A DNA stretch of 64,000 nt from Sodaliphilus pleomorphus (GTDB taxonomy: Bacteria; Bacteroidota; Bacteroidia; Bacteroidales; Muribaculaceae). The translations under genes and the position numbers were made by a program. Positions within the stretch are counted from its first letter, which is position 1; the number at the start of each line of letters is the position of its first letter. The stretch lies in NCBI RefSeq assembly GCF_009676955.1, contig NZ_CP045696.1, forward strand, positions 1,557,001-1,621,000. Direction: 5' to 3'. Under the pieces are notes generated by a model. It searched no databases, had not been told where the DNA came from, and saw only the letters and a program-made list of their open reading frames with translations. Below, piece by piece: positions 44,492 through 53,334 of the stretch.

Positions 44492-47400
44492 TCACTTGCC
44501 GGTCACGACCTTGCGGGCGCGGGTGGCGCCGTTGCTGTACAGGTCGGTAGCAATATAGATGCCGCGTGCAGGCACCTCGGTGCCCAGGCACACGCCGTCG
44601 AGGCTGTAGTACACGGTCTTCACCACTGTGGCACGGGCGTCGACTGTGCTCACGCCGGTGGTGAGATACTCGGTCACATTCCAACCCTTGCCCTGGGCCA
44701 CGGCCAGGTGCACATCGTCGCCCGCATTGTGCGAGAGGCGCAGCTGGCGGCCCCAAGCGCGGTTGTTGTCGTTGATTTCAACACTGCTCACGTCGGGCAG
44801 CTGGTCGATGATGGTGTTGAGCACAGTTGCGCTCATGGGGTTGTTCTGTATCGACAGGCCCTGCAGACCGGTGTTCTTGCTCACATCGAGCGTGCTGAGG
44901 TTGTTGTTCTCGGCAGCGAGCCACTGCAGGTAGGTGCAGGCAGTCACGTCGAGCTGTGCAATGGCATTGCTGTCGCACTCGAGCCAGTAGAGGTAGGCAT
45001 TCTTGCTCACATCGAGGCTGGTGAGGTTGTTGTTGTCGACCTTGAGCCACGACAGGTAGCTCGACTTGGAGGCATCGATGCTGGTGAGCTTGTTGTGGCT
45101 GGCCTTGATCATCGAGAGGCGTGGGTTGCTCGTGAAGTCGAGGGTCTCAATCTCGTTGTTGTCGGCCATGATGGTGCTCAAGTTGGCCTGTGCAGCCGTG
45201 TTGAGGGCCGTGAGATGGTTGCCATCTACACGCAGCCAGCGCACGTCGGCGTTCTTACTCAGGTCGAGGCTGGTGAGGTTGTTGTTCTGCAGGTAGAGTC
45301 CTTGCAGGGCTGTGCAGGCCGAGAGGTCGATGGTCGAGAGCTGGTTGTCGGCAGCCGAGAGGGTCTCGAGCTTGACGTCGCCAGTGAGGTCGAGGCTCTT
45401 GAGCTGGTTGCCGCTGCACTGCAGGGTCTCGAGGCTGGGCAGGCCGGCCACGTCGAGCGCAGTGAGCTGGTTGTCGGCGCACTCCACGTCGAGCAGGGTC
45501 GAGGTCTTGGGCAGCTTCAGGCTGGGCACCTGGCTGCCGGTGATGACCACCTTCGACAGCTCGCTCATGCCCGTGAGGTCGAGCGGGGTGGTGATGTGGT
45601 TGTCGGCAGCCGAAACCACCTTCATGGCCTTGGCACCGTCGAGGTAGAGGTTTTTCACGCCGCTGCCCTCGATATAGATACCCGTGCACAGGGGGTTGTT
45701 GCGCAGGTCGATGGTCTCGATGTTGTTGCCGTCGAGCTGCAGCAGCTTCACGGCAGGAGCCTTGGTCACGTCGATGGCGGTGATGCCGCAGTTGTTGCCC
45801 AGCAGGCGGTACACGTTGTCGCCGTAGATGTGCACATAGGGCTTGGTGAGGGTGCCGCTGTAGTAGTTGGTCTTGGAGCCGGTTTGCTTCTCACCGTCGC
45901 CCCACTGGATTTGGAAGTCGCCAGTGGTGTAGATGCCCAGTCTCACGTCTTTGTTGAGCAGCGAGTCGGCAAAGTTGATGGTGATCACGCTCACTTGCTC
46001 GGCCTGGGTGTACTCGTAGGCACCCACATCCACACTCTGGCCCTGCACGCGTGCCTGGCCGGCAGCGTCGGTGGCAGGCATTTCAAAGCCCTCAACGGCC
46101 TGGCCGGCATCGATATAGCTGCTGCCCGAAGCCAGGTTGAAGTACTTGCCTGCATTGGCCGTGAGCGCGGCGCTCTTTTCGGCATCGGTGCTGAAGCCCT
46201 TGAAGGCCGGCACCATGGCAAAGTTGGCAGCATCGGCGTCGCCGTTGCCTATGGTGTTGTACACGGCAGTCTTGAGTGCCTCGCTGGCAAAGCCCACATT
46301 GGCCGTGTCGCTGGCGGCACGCAGCATGTTGTACTGCGCCGTGCAGTTGATGAGCCGGCCGCCGGCCAGGTACACGCCGCCGCCGTCAAACGAGGTGTTG
46401 TTGAAGGCTACCACGTTGGTCACGTCGCCGCTCTTGTTGTAGAGGGCGCCGCCGCGTCCGCCCATGGTGTCGCCATAGTCGGTGGCATCGGCATAGCAGT
46501 TGTAGATCACAGCCCCGTCGAGACGACCCAGGTTGTATACAGCGCCGCCTTGCAGGCCGCGGCACAGGGTGGCCTGCAGCTGACTCAAGGTGCCGCCGCC
46601 GTTGTTGTAGACGGCACCGCCCGAACCGGCATAGCAGTCGGTCACGGTCACATTGCTCACCACGCCGCCATCGTTGTAGATGGCGCCGCCCTCATCGGTG
46701 GCCACGCAGTTGGCCAGGGTGCAGCCCGTAACCTTGGCATCTTTCACATAGACGCCGCCGCCCATGCCGCTGCCATAGGCCGAGTGGCTGTAGTTGCTGT
46801 CGAAGTAGCAATTCTCGATGCCGGCGTTGCTGTAGCCGGTGCCCACGAGATACACAGCGCCGCCATAGGTGTTGCTGTCGCTCATCGACTCCACCTTGTA
46901 GTAGGCCGAGTTTTTCAGCACCTGGCAGTTGCGCAGTGTCACGTTGCCCTTGGCATAGAGGGCACCGCCGGCTGCCTTGGCCTGGTACACATTGGCATTG
47001 GCGCCGGTGAGCACAAAGCCGTCGACCACAGTGGGCTGGGCAATGACTGCCGAGGCATAGAGCACGTGGCTGCTGTTGCCCTTGGTGCCGGGAATCTCAT
47101 TGTTTTCCACCTTCCACGAGTAGCGGTAGGTGGTGCCGGCTGCAATCTCGCGCGTCCAGGTGTCGGGCACGTCGTCGTCGGCGCTCAGCACAGTGGCTTC
47201 CTGGAACTCCCAGGGATGGGCGCCGGGCACACGCTTGTAGCTGCCGTCGGACTGGCGCGTGTAGCTGCCCATGAGCGACACGCCGTCTTTCAAGAAGAAG
47301 GCCTTGCTGGTCTTCTTGGTTGACTTGATCAGGGAATCGGGCTTGTAGGTGCCAGCGGCTACATAGACGGTGTCGCCCGCCTTGCTGGCATCGATGGCGG

Positions 47401-47542
47401 CCTGAAGATTGCCCGTGGCTGTGGCCCACGACAGGCCGTCGCCAGTGCCGCCAGGGGTCACATAGCGGCCCGCAGCCTGCGACTGGAGGGTCATGCCGCC
47501 TGCCGCCGCTACGATGAGTAGTGAAGATAAAAATCTGTACAT
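44492..47542 (-). CDS. Secreted beta-helix plus leucine-rich-repeat protein with T9SS-like tail
   Basis: 1016 residues. The signal peptide ends LQSQAAG. Residues about 25-510 form a right-handed parallel beta-helix of the polymorphic-outer-membrane/pectate-lyase kind (GDGLSWATATGNLQAAID, GGAIYNDGGVVSN, GGAVYNLGRLDG). A linker with an IQWGDGEKQ segment follows. About 590-930 is an array of roughly 21-residue leucine-rich repeats (LTSLDLSKNADVRWLRVDGN, LTSLDVSKNAYLYWLECDSN). The C-terminus (VYYSLDGVCLGTEVPARGIY and ARKVVTGK) looks like a T9SS type A sorting domain. Probably a surface adhesin. Confidence 0.88.
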   Translation of the reverse strand: MYRFLSSLLIVAAAGGMTLQSQAAGRYVTPGGTGDGLSWATATGNLQAAIDASKAGDTVYVAAGTYKPDSLIKSTKKTSKAFFLKDGVSLMGSYTRQSDGSYKRVPGAHPWEFQEATVLSADDDVPDTWTREIAAGTTYRYSWKVENNEIPGTKGNSSHVLYASAVIAQPTVVDGFVLTGANANVYQAKAAGGALYAKGNVTLRNCQVLKNSAYYKVESMSDSNTYGGAVYLVGTGYSNAGIENCYFDSNYSHSAYGSGMGGGVYVKDAKVTGCTLANCVATDEGGAIYNDGGVVSNVTVTDCYAGSGGAVYNNGGGTLSQLQATLCRGLQGGAVYNLGRLDGAVIYNCYADATDYGDTMGGRGGALYNKSGDVTNVVAFNNTSFDGGGVYLAGGRLINCTAQYNMLRAASDTANVGFASEALKTAVYNTIGNGDADAANFAMVPAFKGFSTDAEKSAALTANAGKYFNLASGSSYIDAGQAVEGFEMPATDAAGQARVQGQSVDVGAYEYTQAEQVSVITINFADSLLNKDVRLGIYTTGDFQIQWGDGEKQTGSKTNYYSGTLTKPYVHIYGDNVYRLLGNNCGITAIDVTKAPAVKLLQLDGNNIETIDLRNNPLCTGIYIEGSGVKNLYLDGAKAMKVVSAADNHITTPLDLTGMSELSKVVITGSQVPSLKLPKTSTLLDVECADNQLTALDVAGLPSLETLQCSGNQLKSLDLTGDVKLETLSAADNQLSTIDLSACTALQGLYLQNNNLTSLDLSKNADVRWLRVDGNHLTALNTAAQANLSTIMADNNEIETLDFTSNPRLSMIKASHNKLTSIDASKSSYLSWLKVDNNNLTSLDVSKNAYLYWLECDSNAIAQLDVTACTYLQWLAAENNNLSTLDVSKNTGLQGLSIQNNPMSATVLNTIIDQLPDVSSVEINDNNRAWGRQLRLSHNAGDDVHLAVAQGKGWNVTEYLTTGVSTVDARATVVKTVYYSLDGVCLGTEVPARGIYIATDLYSNGATRARKVVTGK

Positions 47543-47624
47543 AAATCTACCTGTAATTTTTAGTGTTTATAATTATAATGGAGATATAAAGAACTTTTTT
47601 GTCCAAATTTCGGTGATTTTCGTG

Positions 47625-47632
47625 CAAAGTTA
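47625..47632 (-). promoter_or_regulatory. -7 element of the 44492-47542 gene
   Basis: TAACTTTG on the minus strand, 82 bases before the ATG. Confidence 0.5.
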
Positions 47633-47727
47633 TATAAGTTTTCTCGATTTCGAAAAAAAACAAAACCGTTTATCCTTCGAAATCAAAAAAAATGCAACAC
47701 GATGACAAAATGAGGAAAATCGGCCTC

Positions 47728-47860
47728 TCATCGCGGGGCGCCGGCATCCTCGCAGGCGATCTTCTGGTACATGGCGGGGGTGATGCCCGTGGCACGATCG
47801 ACCGTAGCCGAAACGCTGGGCAAGAGAAATCCCGTCGCCGATGCAGTGACGGGATTTCTT
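47728..47860 (-). pseudogene. Remnant of an AraC-type DNA-binding domain
   Basis: On the minus strand one frame reads ISLAQRFGYG and another, slightly downstream, DRATGITPAMYQKIACEDAG then a TGA at 47730-47728. Put together these give the end of an AraC helix-turn-helix domain (FGY ... TGITPxxYxK) with a small deletion and frameshift between them. Only the last 35 residues remain. It shares its left part with the terminator at 47825. Confidence 0.45.
47825..47859 (-). terminator. Terminator of the 47902-49539 gene
   Basis: AGAAATCCCGTC pairs perfectly with GACGGGATTTCT across 11 bases; the T-run on the minus strand is short. Confidence 0.6.
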
Positions 47861-47901
47861 TGATGAGGGGGGCTGCTGATCGTGTTGTGTATACCGCAGG
47901 C

Positions 47902-49539
47902 TCAATGCCTCAACTTGCTCACGCGGCGTGTGCCGTCGAGCAGGGTCTCGACCTTGATCACGATGCCCTGTGCGGGCGCTGCCAGGAGCCTTCCTGCCAG
48001 GTCGTAGTAGCGGGTAGCCACCACTGTCTGGGCCTTGTCGCCGGCCACGGGGCTGGCCACACCGGTGAGGAAGTTGCGCAGGGGCACGATGTCGGAGTAG
48101 CGGGTCTCGCCGCCGCCCTTGTACACGGTCTGGATGGCTATGCGATCGGTGTTGTCGTAGAAGAATATGCGCCGCGAGCCGTCGTCGCGCACCTCAAAGT
48201 CGCGGTCGTCGTCGTAGTTGTAGGGTATCTCGGTAGTGTTTTCCTTGAGCCGGGTGTAAAGGCTGGGCGTGAACTCATAGAGCTTGTCGTCGATGTAGAG
48301 GCGGTAGTAGAGCTGCTCGGGGTCCATGTAGTCGCCGGCCTCGGTGGTGAGGTCGCAGGCCAGCTGGATGTAGCCGTTGCCATATCGCTCCTGGTAGGGG
48401 TCATACTTGGTGAAGAACGGCGCCTTGGGCTTGCCGGGGCCTGCATTGAAGGGTTTGAGCACCGGGCGGTTGACCAGGGTGAGATAAAACACCTGGTTCT
48501 TGCCCATGTTCAGAATGAGCAGGCTGTCGCTGCGCAGGGTGCCGGTTTTCTCGTCGAGCGTGAGCGCGTAGGGGTAGGACGAGAGCTTGGGGGTGGGCAA
48601 CCACATGCCCAGCAGGTCGAAGTACTCATAGGCCATGCTGCCGGCAAAGGCATAGCAGTGGTAGTTGTACACCGTGTCGGGACCCAGGTATTGCGGCAGG
48701 TCGAGGGCGACGGTGTTGCCCTGGCGGGTACCCTTTATCCAGTTCTGGCCCATGCTGGGCACGAGATGGCCCAGGTAGTAGGTGTCGCCATCGACGGCGA
48801 TGTCCATCTTCTGCACTTCGCCCGTCGAGTCGGTCACGCTGTAATACATGGTGTAGGGCTTGGGGCTTAGGCCGGCAGGCAGGCTCACGGTCTTGTCGTC
48901 GATTGGGGTAAACACCACCTCGGCATCGCCAAAGCCGCTCCAGCTCTTGTTGCCGTCGACCATGGCCATGACACCGTCGGTGGCCATGCGCAGCGTCCCG
49001 TCTTTGTAGACAAACTTCACATCGGCCGAGTCGTCGGGCGCCGTGTAGCCCGTCGCGCCCTCGGTGTAACTGATGCGGCGCAGGTAGTAGGTCGTGTTCA
49101 CTCCAGTGCTGCTCGTGTAGTTGAACACGGGCTGTGGCTTGAAGGTGACCGTGTCGCCCTCGATGGTGCCCATCACCCACGTGGCACTGGGAAAGAGGCT
49201 GAAGGGCTGGTAGAGATACATCTTGTCGCCGTTGACCACAATGCGGCCCACCGTGCCGTCCGACTTGTCGCTGATGACGTAGCCATATTGCAGGTAGTAG
49301 GCCTTGGAGGTGCCGTAGAGGTTGGTCGAGAGCGTGCCCTCGGGCTGGCTGGTGATGATGCCCTGGGTGGCTGGGGCGGCCATGACGGCTGGCTTGAGCT
49401 CGGGCAAGTCGCCTGCCAGGCGCACGGGCATCTGCTTGGCGGTGGGGCTGGTGCGGCGGGCTGCATCGAGGGGCAATTGTGCCCATGCAGTAGCGGCGGC
49501 GGCCAGCAGTGTTGCGATAAAAAGGATGTTTTTTAGCAT
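47902..49539 (-). CDS. Secreted protein of unknown function with T9SS-like tail
   Basis: 545 residues. The signal peptide ends ATAWAQ. The body is almost all beta-structure with regularly spaced strands (GRIVVNGDKMYLYQPFSLF, MDIAVDGDTYYLGHLVP, TLDEKTGTLRSDSLLILNMG), which suggests two or three similar domains that alternate output-like phrases. The C-terminus (ATRYYDLAGRLLAAPAQGI, then RRVSKLRH) is the tail seen on many secreted proteins of this group and also at 44492 and in the fragment at 52172. No enzyme motif was recognised. Confidence 0.75.
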   Translation of the reverse strand: MLKNILFIATLLAAAATAWAQLPLDAARRTSPTAKQMPVRLAGDLPELKPAVMAAPATQGIITSQPEGTLSTNLYGTSKAYYLQYGYVISDKSDGTVGRIVVNGDKMYLYQPFSLFPSATWVMGTIEGDTVTFKPQPVFNYTSSTGVNTTYYLRRISYTEGATGYTAPDDSADVKFVYKDGTLRMATDGVMAMVDGNKSWSGFGDAEVVFTPIDDKTVSLPAGLSPKPYTMYYSVTDSTGEVQKMDIAVDGDTYYLGHLVPSMGQNWIKGTRQGNTVALDLPQYLGPDTVYNYHCYAFAGSMAYEYFDLLGMWLPTPKLSSYPYALTLDEKTGTLRSDSLLILNMGKNQVFYLTLVNRPVLKPFNAGPGKPKAPFFTKYDPYQERYGNGYIQLACDLTTEAGDYMDPEQLYYRLYIDDKLYEFTPSLYTRLKENTTEIPYNYDDDRDFEVRDDGSRRIFFYDNTDRIAIQTVYKGGGETRYSDIVPLRNFLTGVASPVAGDKAQTVVATRYYDLAGRLLAAPAQGIVIKVETLLDGTRRVSKLRH

Positions 49540-49856
49540 AGGGTGAGATGTGAATTGAATGATTGGGTTTAAATAAAAAATACTCTCTCTCGAGCCACAC
49601 GTGGCTCTGTTTCCATTTTGGGCGATAAAGATATTAAAATAATTTATTGTTGCAAACTATTGTGTTAAAAAACTTTCCATTTTGCACAATTTTTTACGAC
49701 AACCCATGCAAAGTGCGCATTTTGGGGGGCAATGCACGCTTATGTATAAAAGTGCCGTCTCTCGATTAAGGAAGTCCAAATTTCAGAATTTTGAAGCTGT
49801 TGCCCCCAGGTGGCAAGGCCCGTGCGGCCCGTGCGGCCAAAAAAAAGCACATCGAT

Positions 49857-49887
49857 TTTGAGATATACCCAAGTTGCCGTAACTTTG
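49857..49887 (+). promoter_or_regulatory. Promoter of metG
   Basis: TTTG (49857-49860), exactly 19 bases, and TAACTTTG (49880-49887). The leader is about 37 bases. The stretch 49540-49856 otherwise holds no gene, only a GAGCCAC-AC-GTGGCTC palindrome near 49592. Confidence 0.7.
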
Positions 49888-49930
49888 CATCTCAGAACAC
49901 AATATAGTACAAAAACATATCACACAATCA

Positions 49931-51976
49931 ATGGAAGATAAAAAATTCAAGCGCACGCTGGTGACCGCGGCCCTGCCCTATGCCAACGGCCCGGTGCACA
50001 TCGGCCACCTGGCCGGCGTCTATGTGCCGGCCGACATCTATGTGCGCTACCTGCGCCTCAAGGGCGAGGACGTGAAGTTCATAGGCGGCAGCGACGAGCA
50101 CGGCGTGCCCATCACCATCAAGGCCAAGAAAGAAGGTGTGACGCCGCAAGACATATGCGACCGCTACCACAATATCATCAAGAAGTCGTTTGAGGGTCTG
50201 GGCATCTCGTTCGACATCTACTCGCGCACGACCTCCAAGATACACGAGCGCACGGCCAGCGAGTTTTTCAAAACGCTCTACGACAAGGGCGAGTTTATCG
50301 AGAAAACGAGCAAGCAGCTCTACGACGAGCAGGCCCACCAGTTTCTGGCCGACCGCTACGTGACGGGCACCTGCCCCCACTGCGGCTATGAGCACGCCTA
50401 TGGCGACCAGTGCGAGTCGTGCGGCACGAGCCTCAACGCCACCGACCTGATCAACCCCCGCAGCGCCATCACAGGCAACGTGCCAGTGCTCAAGGAGACC
50501 ACCCACTGGTACATGCCGCTCGACAAGTGGGAGCCCGCACTGCGCAAGTGGATACTCGAGGACCACAAGGAGTGGAAACCCAACGTGTACGGCCAGTGCA
50601 AGTCGTGGCTCGACGAGCACCTGCAGCCCCGTGCCGTGACCCGCGACCTGGACTGGGGCATCCCCGTGCCCATCGAGGGCGTGACGGGCAAGGTGCTCTA
50701 CGTGTGGTTTGACGCCCCCATAGGCTACATCAGCAACACCAAGGAGCTGCTGCCCAACGACTGGCAGAAGTACTGGAAGAGCAAGGACTCGCGCATCATC
50801 CACTTCATAGGCAAGGACAACATCGTGTTCCACTGCATCATCTTCCCCGCCATGCTCATGGCCGAAGGCTCCTACCAGCTGCCCGAAAACGTGCCGGCCA
50901 ACGAGTTTCTCAACCTCGAGGGCGAGAAAATATCGACCAGCCGCAACTGGGCAATATGGCTCAACGAGTATCTCGAGGAGTTTCCCGGCAAGCAAGACGT
51001 GCTGCGCTACGTGCTCACGGCCAACGCCCCCGAAACCAAAGACAACGACTTCACCTGGAAAGACTTCCAGCAGCGCAACAACAGCGAGCTGGTGGCCATA
51101 TACGGCAACTTTGTGAACCGCGCCCTGGTGCTCACCAAGAAATACTTCGACAGCGTGGTGCCCGCCGCCCACGAGCTCACCGACTACGACCGTCACACCA
51201 TCGAGGAGTTTAAGAACGTGAAGGAGACACTGGGCGACAACATCGAGCACTTCCACTTCCGCGAGGCCCTGAAAGACGCCATGAACCTGGCCCGCATAGG
51301 CAACAAGTACCTGGCCGACACCGAGCCTTGGAAACTGGCCAAGACCGACATGGCCCGTGTCGAGACCATCATGAACATCGCCCTGCAGGTGTGTGCCAAC
51401 CTGGCCATCGCCTTCGAGCCCTTCCTGCCCTTCTCGAGCCAGAAGCTGCGCCACATGCTGGGCATGCCCGAAACCGACTGGAACGTGCTGGGCAGCGTCG
51501 ACATCCTGCAGCCCGGCCACCAGGTGGCCCAGCAGCCCCAACTGCTCTTTGAGAAAATCGACGACGACGTGATCGACGCCCAGCTCAAGAAGCTCGAGCG
51601 CATAAAGCAGCAAAACATCATCGCCAACTTCACCCCGCGCGCCATCGCCGGTCCCTGCACCCCCGACGACTTCATGAAGCTCGACATCAGGGTGGGCACC
51701 GTGCTCGAGTGCAGCAAGGTGAAAAAGGCCGACAAGCTGCTGGCGTTTAAAATCGACGACGGCCTGGGCGGACGCACCATCGTGAGCGGCATCGCCAAGT
51801 ACTACCAGCCGCAAGACCTGGTGGGCAAGCAAGTGTGCTTCATCGCCAACTTCCCGCCCCGCACCTTCAAGGGCATCCAAAGCCAGGGCATGATACTGAG
51901 CGCCGAGGACGCCGGCGGCCGCCTTGTGGTCATAGGCCCCACCGGCCCCGTCAAGCCCGGCGTGCAGGTGAAATAG
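49931..51976 (+). CDS. metG: Methionyl-tRNA synthetase
   Basis: 681 residues, with the C-terminal tRNA-binding domain of the long form. Class I catalytic signatures: [14 protein letters not shown] (HIGH) and EKISTSRNW (KMSKS variant, KISTS). The zinc knuckle is CPHC...CESC (about residues 148-165). The anticodon domain follows, and from about 575 the EMAP/Trbp111-like fold ([20 protein letters not shown] and [13 protein letters not shown]). Charges tRNA-Met for initiation and elongation. Confidence 0.98.
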   Translation: MEDKKFKRTLVTAALPYANGPVHIGHLAGVYVPADIYVRYLRLKGEDVKFIGGSDEHGVPITIKAKKEGVTPQDICDRYHNIIKKSFEGLGISFDIYSRTTSKIHERTASEFFKTLYDKGEFIEKTSKQLYDEQAHQFLADRYVTGTCPHCGYEHAYGDQCESCGTSLNATDLINPRSAITGNVPVLKETTHWYMPLDKWEPALRKWILEDHKEWKPNVYGQCKSWLDEHLQPRAVTRDLDWGIPVPIEGVTGKVLYVWFDAPIGYISNTKELLPNDWQKYWKSKDSRIIHFIGKDNIVFHCIIFPAMLMAEGSYQLPENVPANEFLNLEGEKISTSRNWAIWLNEYLEEFPGKQDVLRYVLTANAPETKDNDFTWKDFQQRNNSELVAIYGNFVNRALVLTKKYFDSVVPAAHELTDYDRHTIEEFKNVKETLGDNIEHFHFREALKDAMNLARIGNKYLADTEPWKLAKTDMARVETIMNIALQVCANLAIAFEPFLPFSSQKLRHMLGMPETDWNVLGSVDILQPGHQVAQQPQLLFEKIDDDVIDAQLKKLERIKQQNIIANFTPRAIAGPCTPDDFMKLDIRVGTVLECSKVKKADKLLAFKIDDGLGGRTIVSGIAKYYQPQDLVGKQVCFIANFPPRTFKGIQSQGMILSAEDAGGRLVVIGPTGPVKPGVQVK

Positions 51977-52103
51977 TCCCCGCCGCCGCACATCCCATCA
52001 ACCAGCCAGGCCCGGCCGCGCACCCCGCACGAGTGCAGCGGCTGGGCCTGGCTGCATCATGCAGGCGGCCGCCCATTATCGCCCCCCCTTGCCCAAAACA
52101 AAT

Positions 52104-52135
52104 GCAGCCTGCTCCAGGTCGCCCCGGCAGGCTGC
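52104..52135 (+). terminator. Candidate terminator after metG
   Basis: GCAGCCTGC pairs with GCAGGCTGC across 14 bases. A T-run (52150-52156) follows 14 bases later. Confidence 0.45.
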
Positions 52136-52171
52136 ATCGCATGATACACTTTTTTTAAAAGAAATAGTTTT

Positions 52172-52310
52172 TCACCTCATCACCTTGGCAGTGCTGGTGG
52201 TGCCGTCGCTATGGGTGCGCACCACGATATTCACGCCCTGCATGGGATGGTCGCTGCACCGGCCTGTGAGGTCATAGTACTGAGTCTTAACTATATATTG
52301 AGCGAGCCGG
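52172..52310 (-). pseudogene. Orphan T9SS-like C-terminal tail
   Basis: A minus-strand frame without a start reads YIVKTQYYDLTGR, then GVNIVVRTHSDGTTSTAKVM and Arg, stop (52174-52172). It matches the C-terminal sorting tails of the genes at 44492 and 47902 but has no body. Its open frame begins inside the end of the lipoprotein gene (52291) in a different frame. Either a secreted-protein gene was deleted up to its tail, or a frameshift separated the tail from the lipoprotein gene. Confidence 0.6.
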
Positions 52311-53094
52311 TCGCGCTATAGGGCGTGCCGTCGAGCACAAAGCTCAGGCTGAAGGTCTTGGCAGCCAGGTCGACGGTCTCGTCGAGCTGAGTAACCGTGC
52401 CGTTGAAACTGCCGCTCGGCACCGTGGCACGGGCGCGCGCAGCCTTCACGGTGAAGCCGCGGCCCGAGGCCGTGACGCTGTAGTCGCCGCCGTCGGGGGT
52501 GAGGGTCACGGCCTTGTAGCTGGTGCCGCCCAGGGTCACGTTGTGGGCCACTGTGGCAGTGCTCCAGGTGTTGCCCAGCCCCACATTGGTGAAGCTGAAG
52601 CCGTAGTAGGGCTCACTCACGGCGTTGTAGGAGGCCAGCTTGTTGCTTATCGTGGAGTAGAAATACTGCGTCTGGGCCATGACGGCAAATGTGCCGTCGA
52701 CCGTGAAGCGCAGCGTCATGCTCTGGGTCTCGGTGTCGACGTGGCCCGAGATGTTGGTGAGCACGTGGCCCCCGGCCCGGTCCGAGGCCAGGTAGAAGTC
52801 GTAGGAGTGATAGGTGGCATTCGACACCGTGAAGTCGTCGAGTTCAAAGTCGGTGGTGCCCGTCTCGCCGCTGAAGGTGAACTGCTTGACGTGGATTTCC
52901 AGGTCGTTGTCGCTCTTTTCCAGCTTGGCGCTCATCAGGGCCTGGCTGGTGCTCACCAGCGAGTCGCCCTTGGCAATGATGGCATGGATATCGGTGTCGT
53001 CGATAGTGAGGTAATCGGCCGGATCCTCGTCGTCGCAGGCCGTGAAGACGGCCGCTGTGCACAGCAGCGCGAGTAGTAGAAGTGCTTTTTTCAT
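52291..53094 (-). CDS. Calycin-like beta-barrel lipoprotein
   Basis: 267 residues. Signal peptide with lipobox (VFTAC, Cys20) and an acidic DDEDPAD stretch after the Cys. The mature part consists of alternating beta strands (VKQFTFSGETGTTDFELDDF, SGHVDTETQSMTLRFTVDG, GTVTQLDETVDLAAKTFSL). The last hairpin ends GTPYSATGSLNI. This fits the calycin-like lipoproteins of Bacteroidales, of unknown function. No operon partner is visible. The promoter is not clear. Confidence 0.65.
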   Translation of the reverse strand: MKKALLLLALLCTAAVFTACDDEDPADYLTIDDTDIHAIIAKGDSLVSTSQALMSAKLEKSDNDLEIHVKQFTFSGETGTTDFELDDFTVSNATYHSYDFYLASDRAGGHVLTNISGHVDTETQSMTLRFTVDGTFAVMAQTQYFYSTISNKLASYNAVSEPYYGFSFTNVGLGNTWSTATVAHNVTLGGTSYKAVTLTPDGGDYSVTASGRGFTVKAARARATVPSGSFNGTVTQLDETVDLAAKTFSLSFVLDGTPYSATGSLNI

Positions 53095-53334
53095 CTTGTA
53101 GTCGTTATTATATTATATATATTATGTATCACATGTACGTTTGATTTTGCTAAAGTAAGAAAAAAAGTTGAATCGCAGGCAAAGTGGCTTGCATTTTACC
53201 CGCCCGCACGGCCGCTGGCTTACTCAATGGTTTCCTTAATGACGAAAAAGTGTGAAAATTGATGCCAATAGCAGCGCCGATTGCACATATTTTACTAACT
53301 TTACCCATTGCAAAACGCAAAACACAACTTCATC

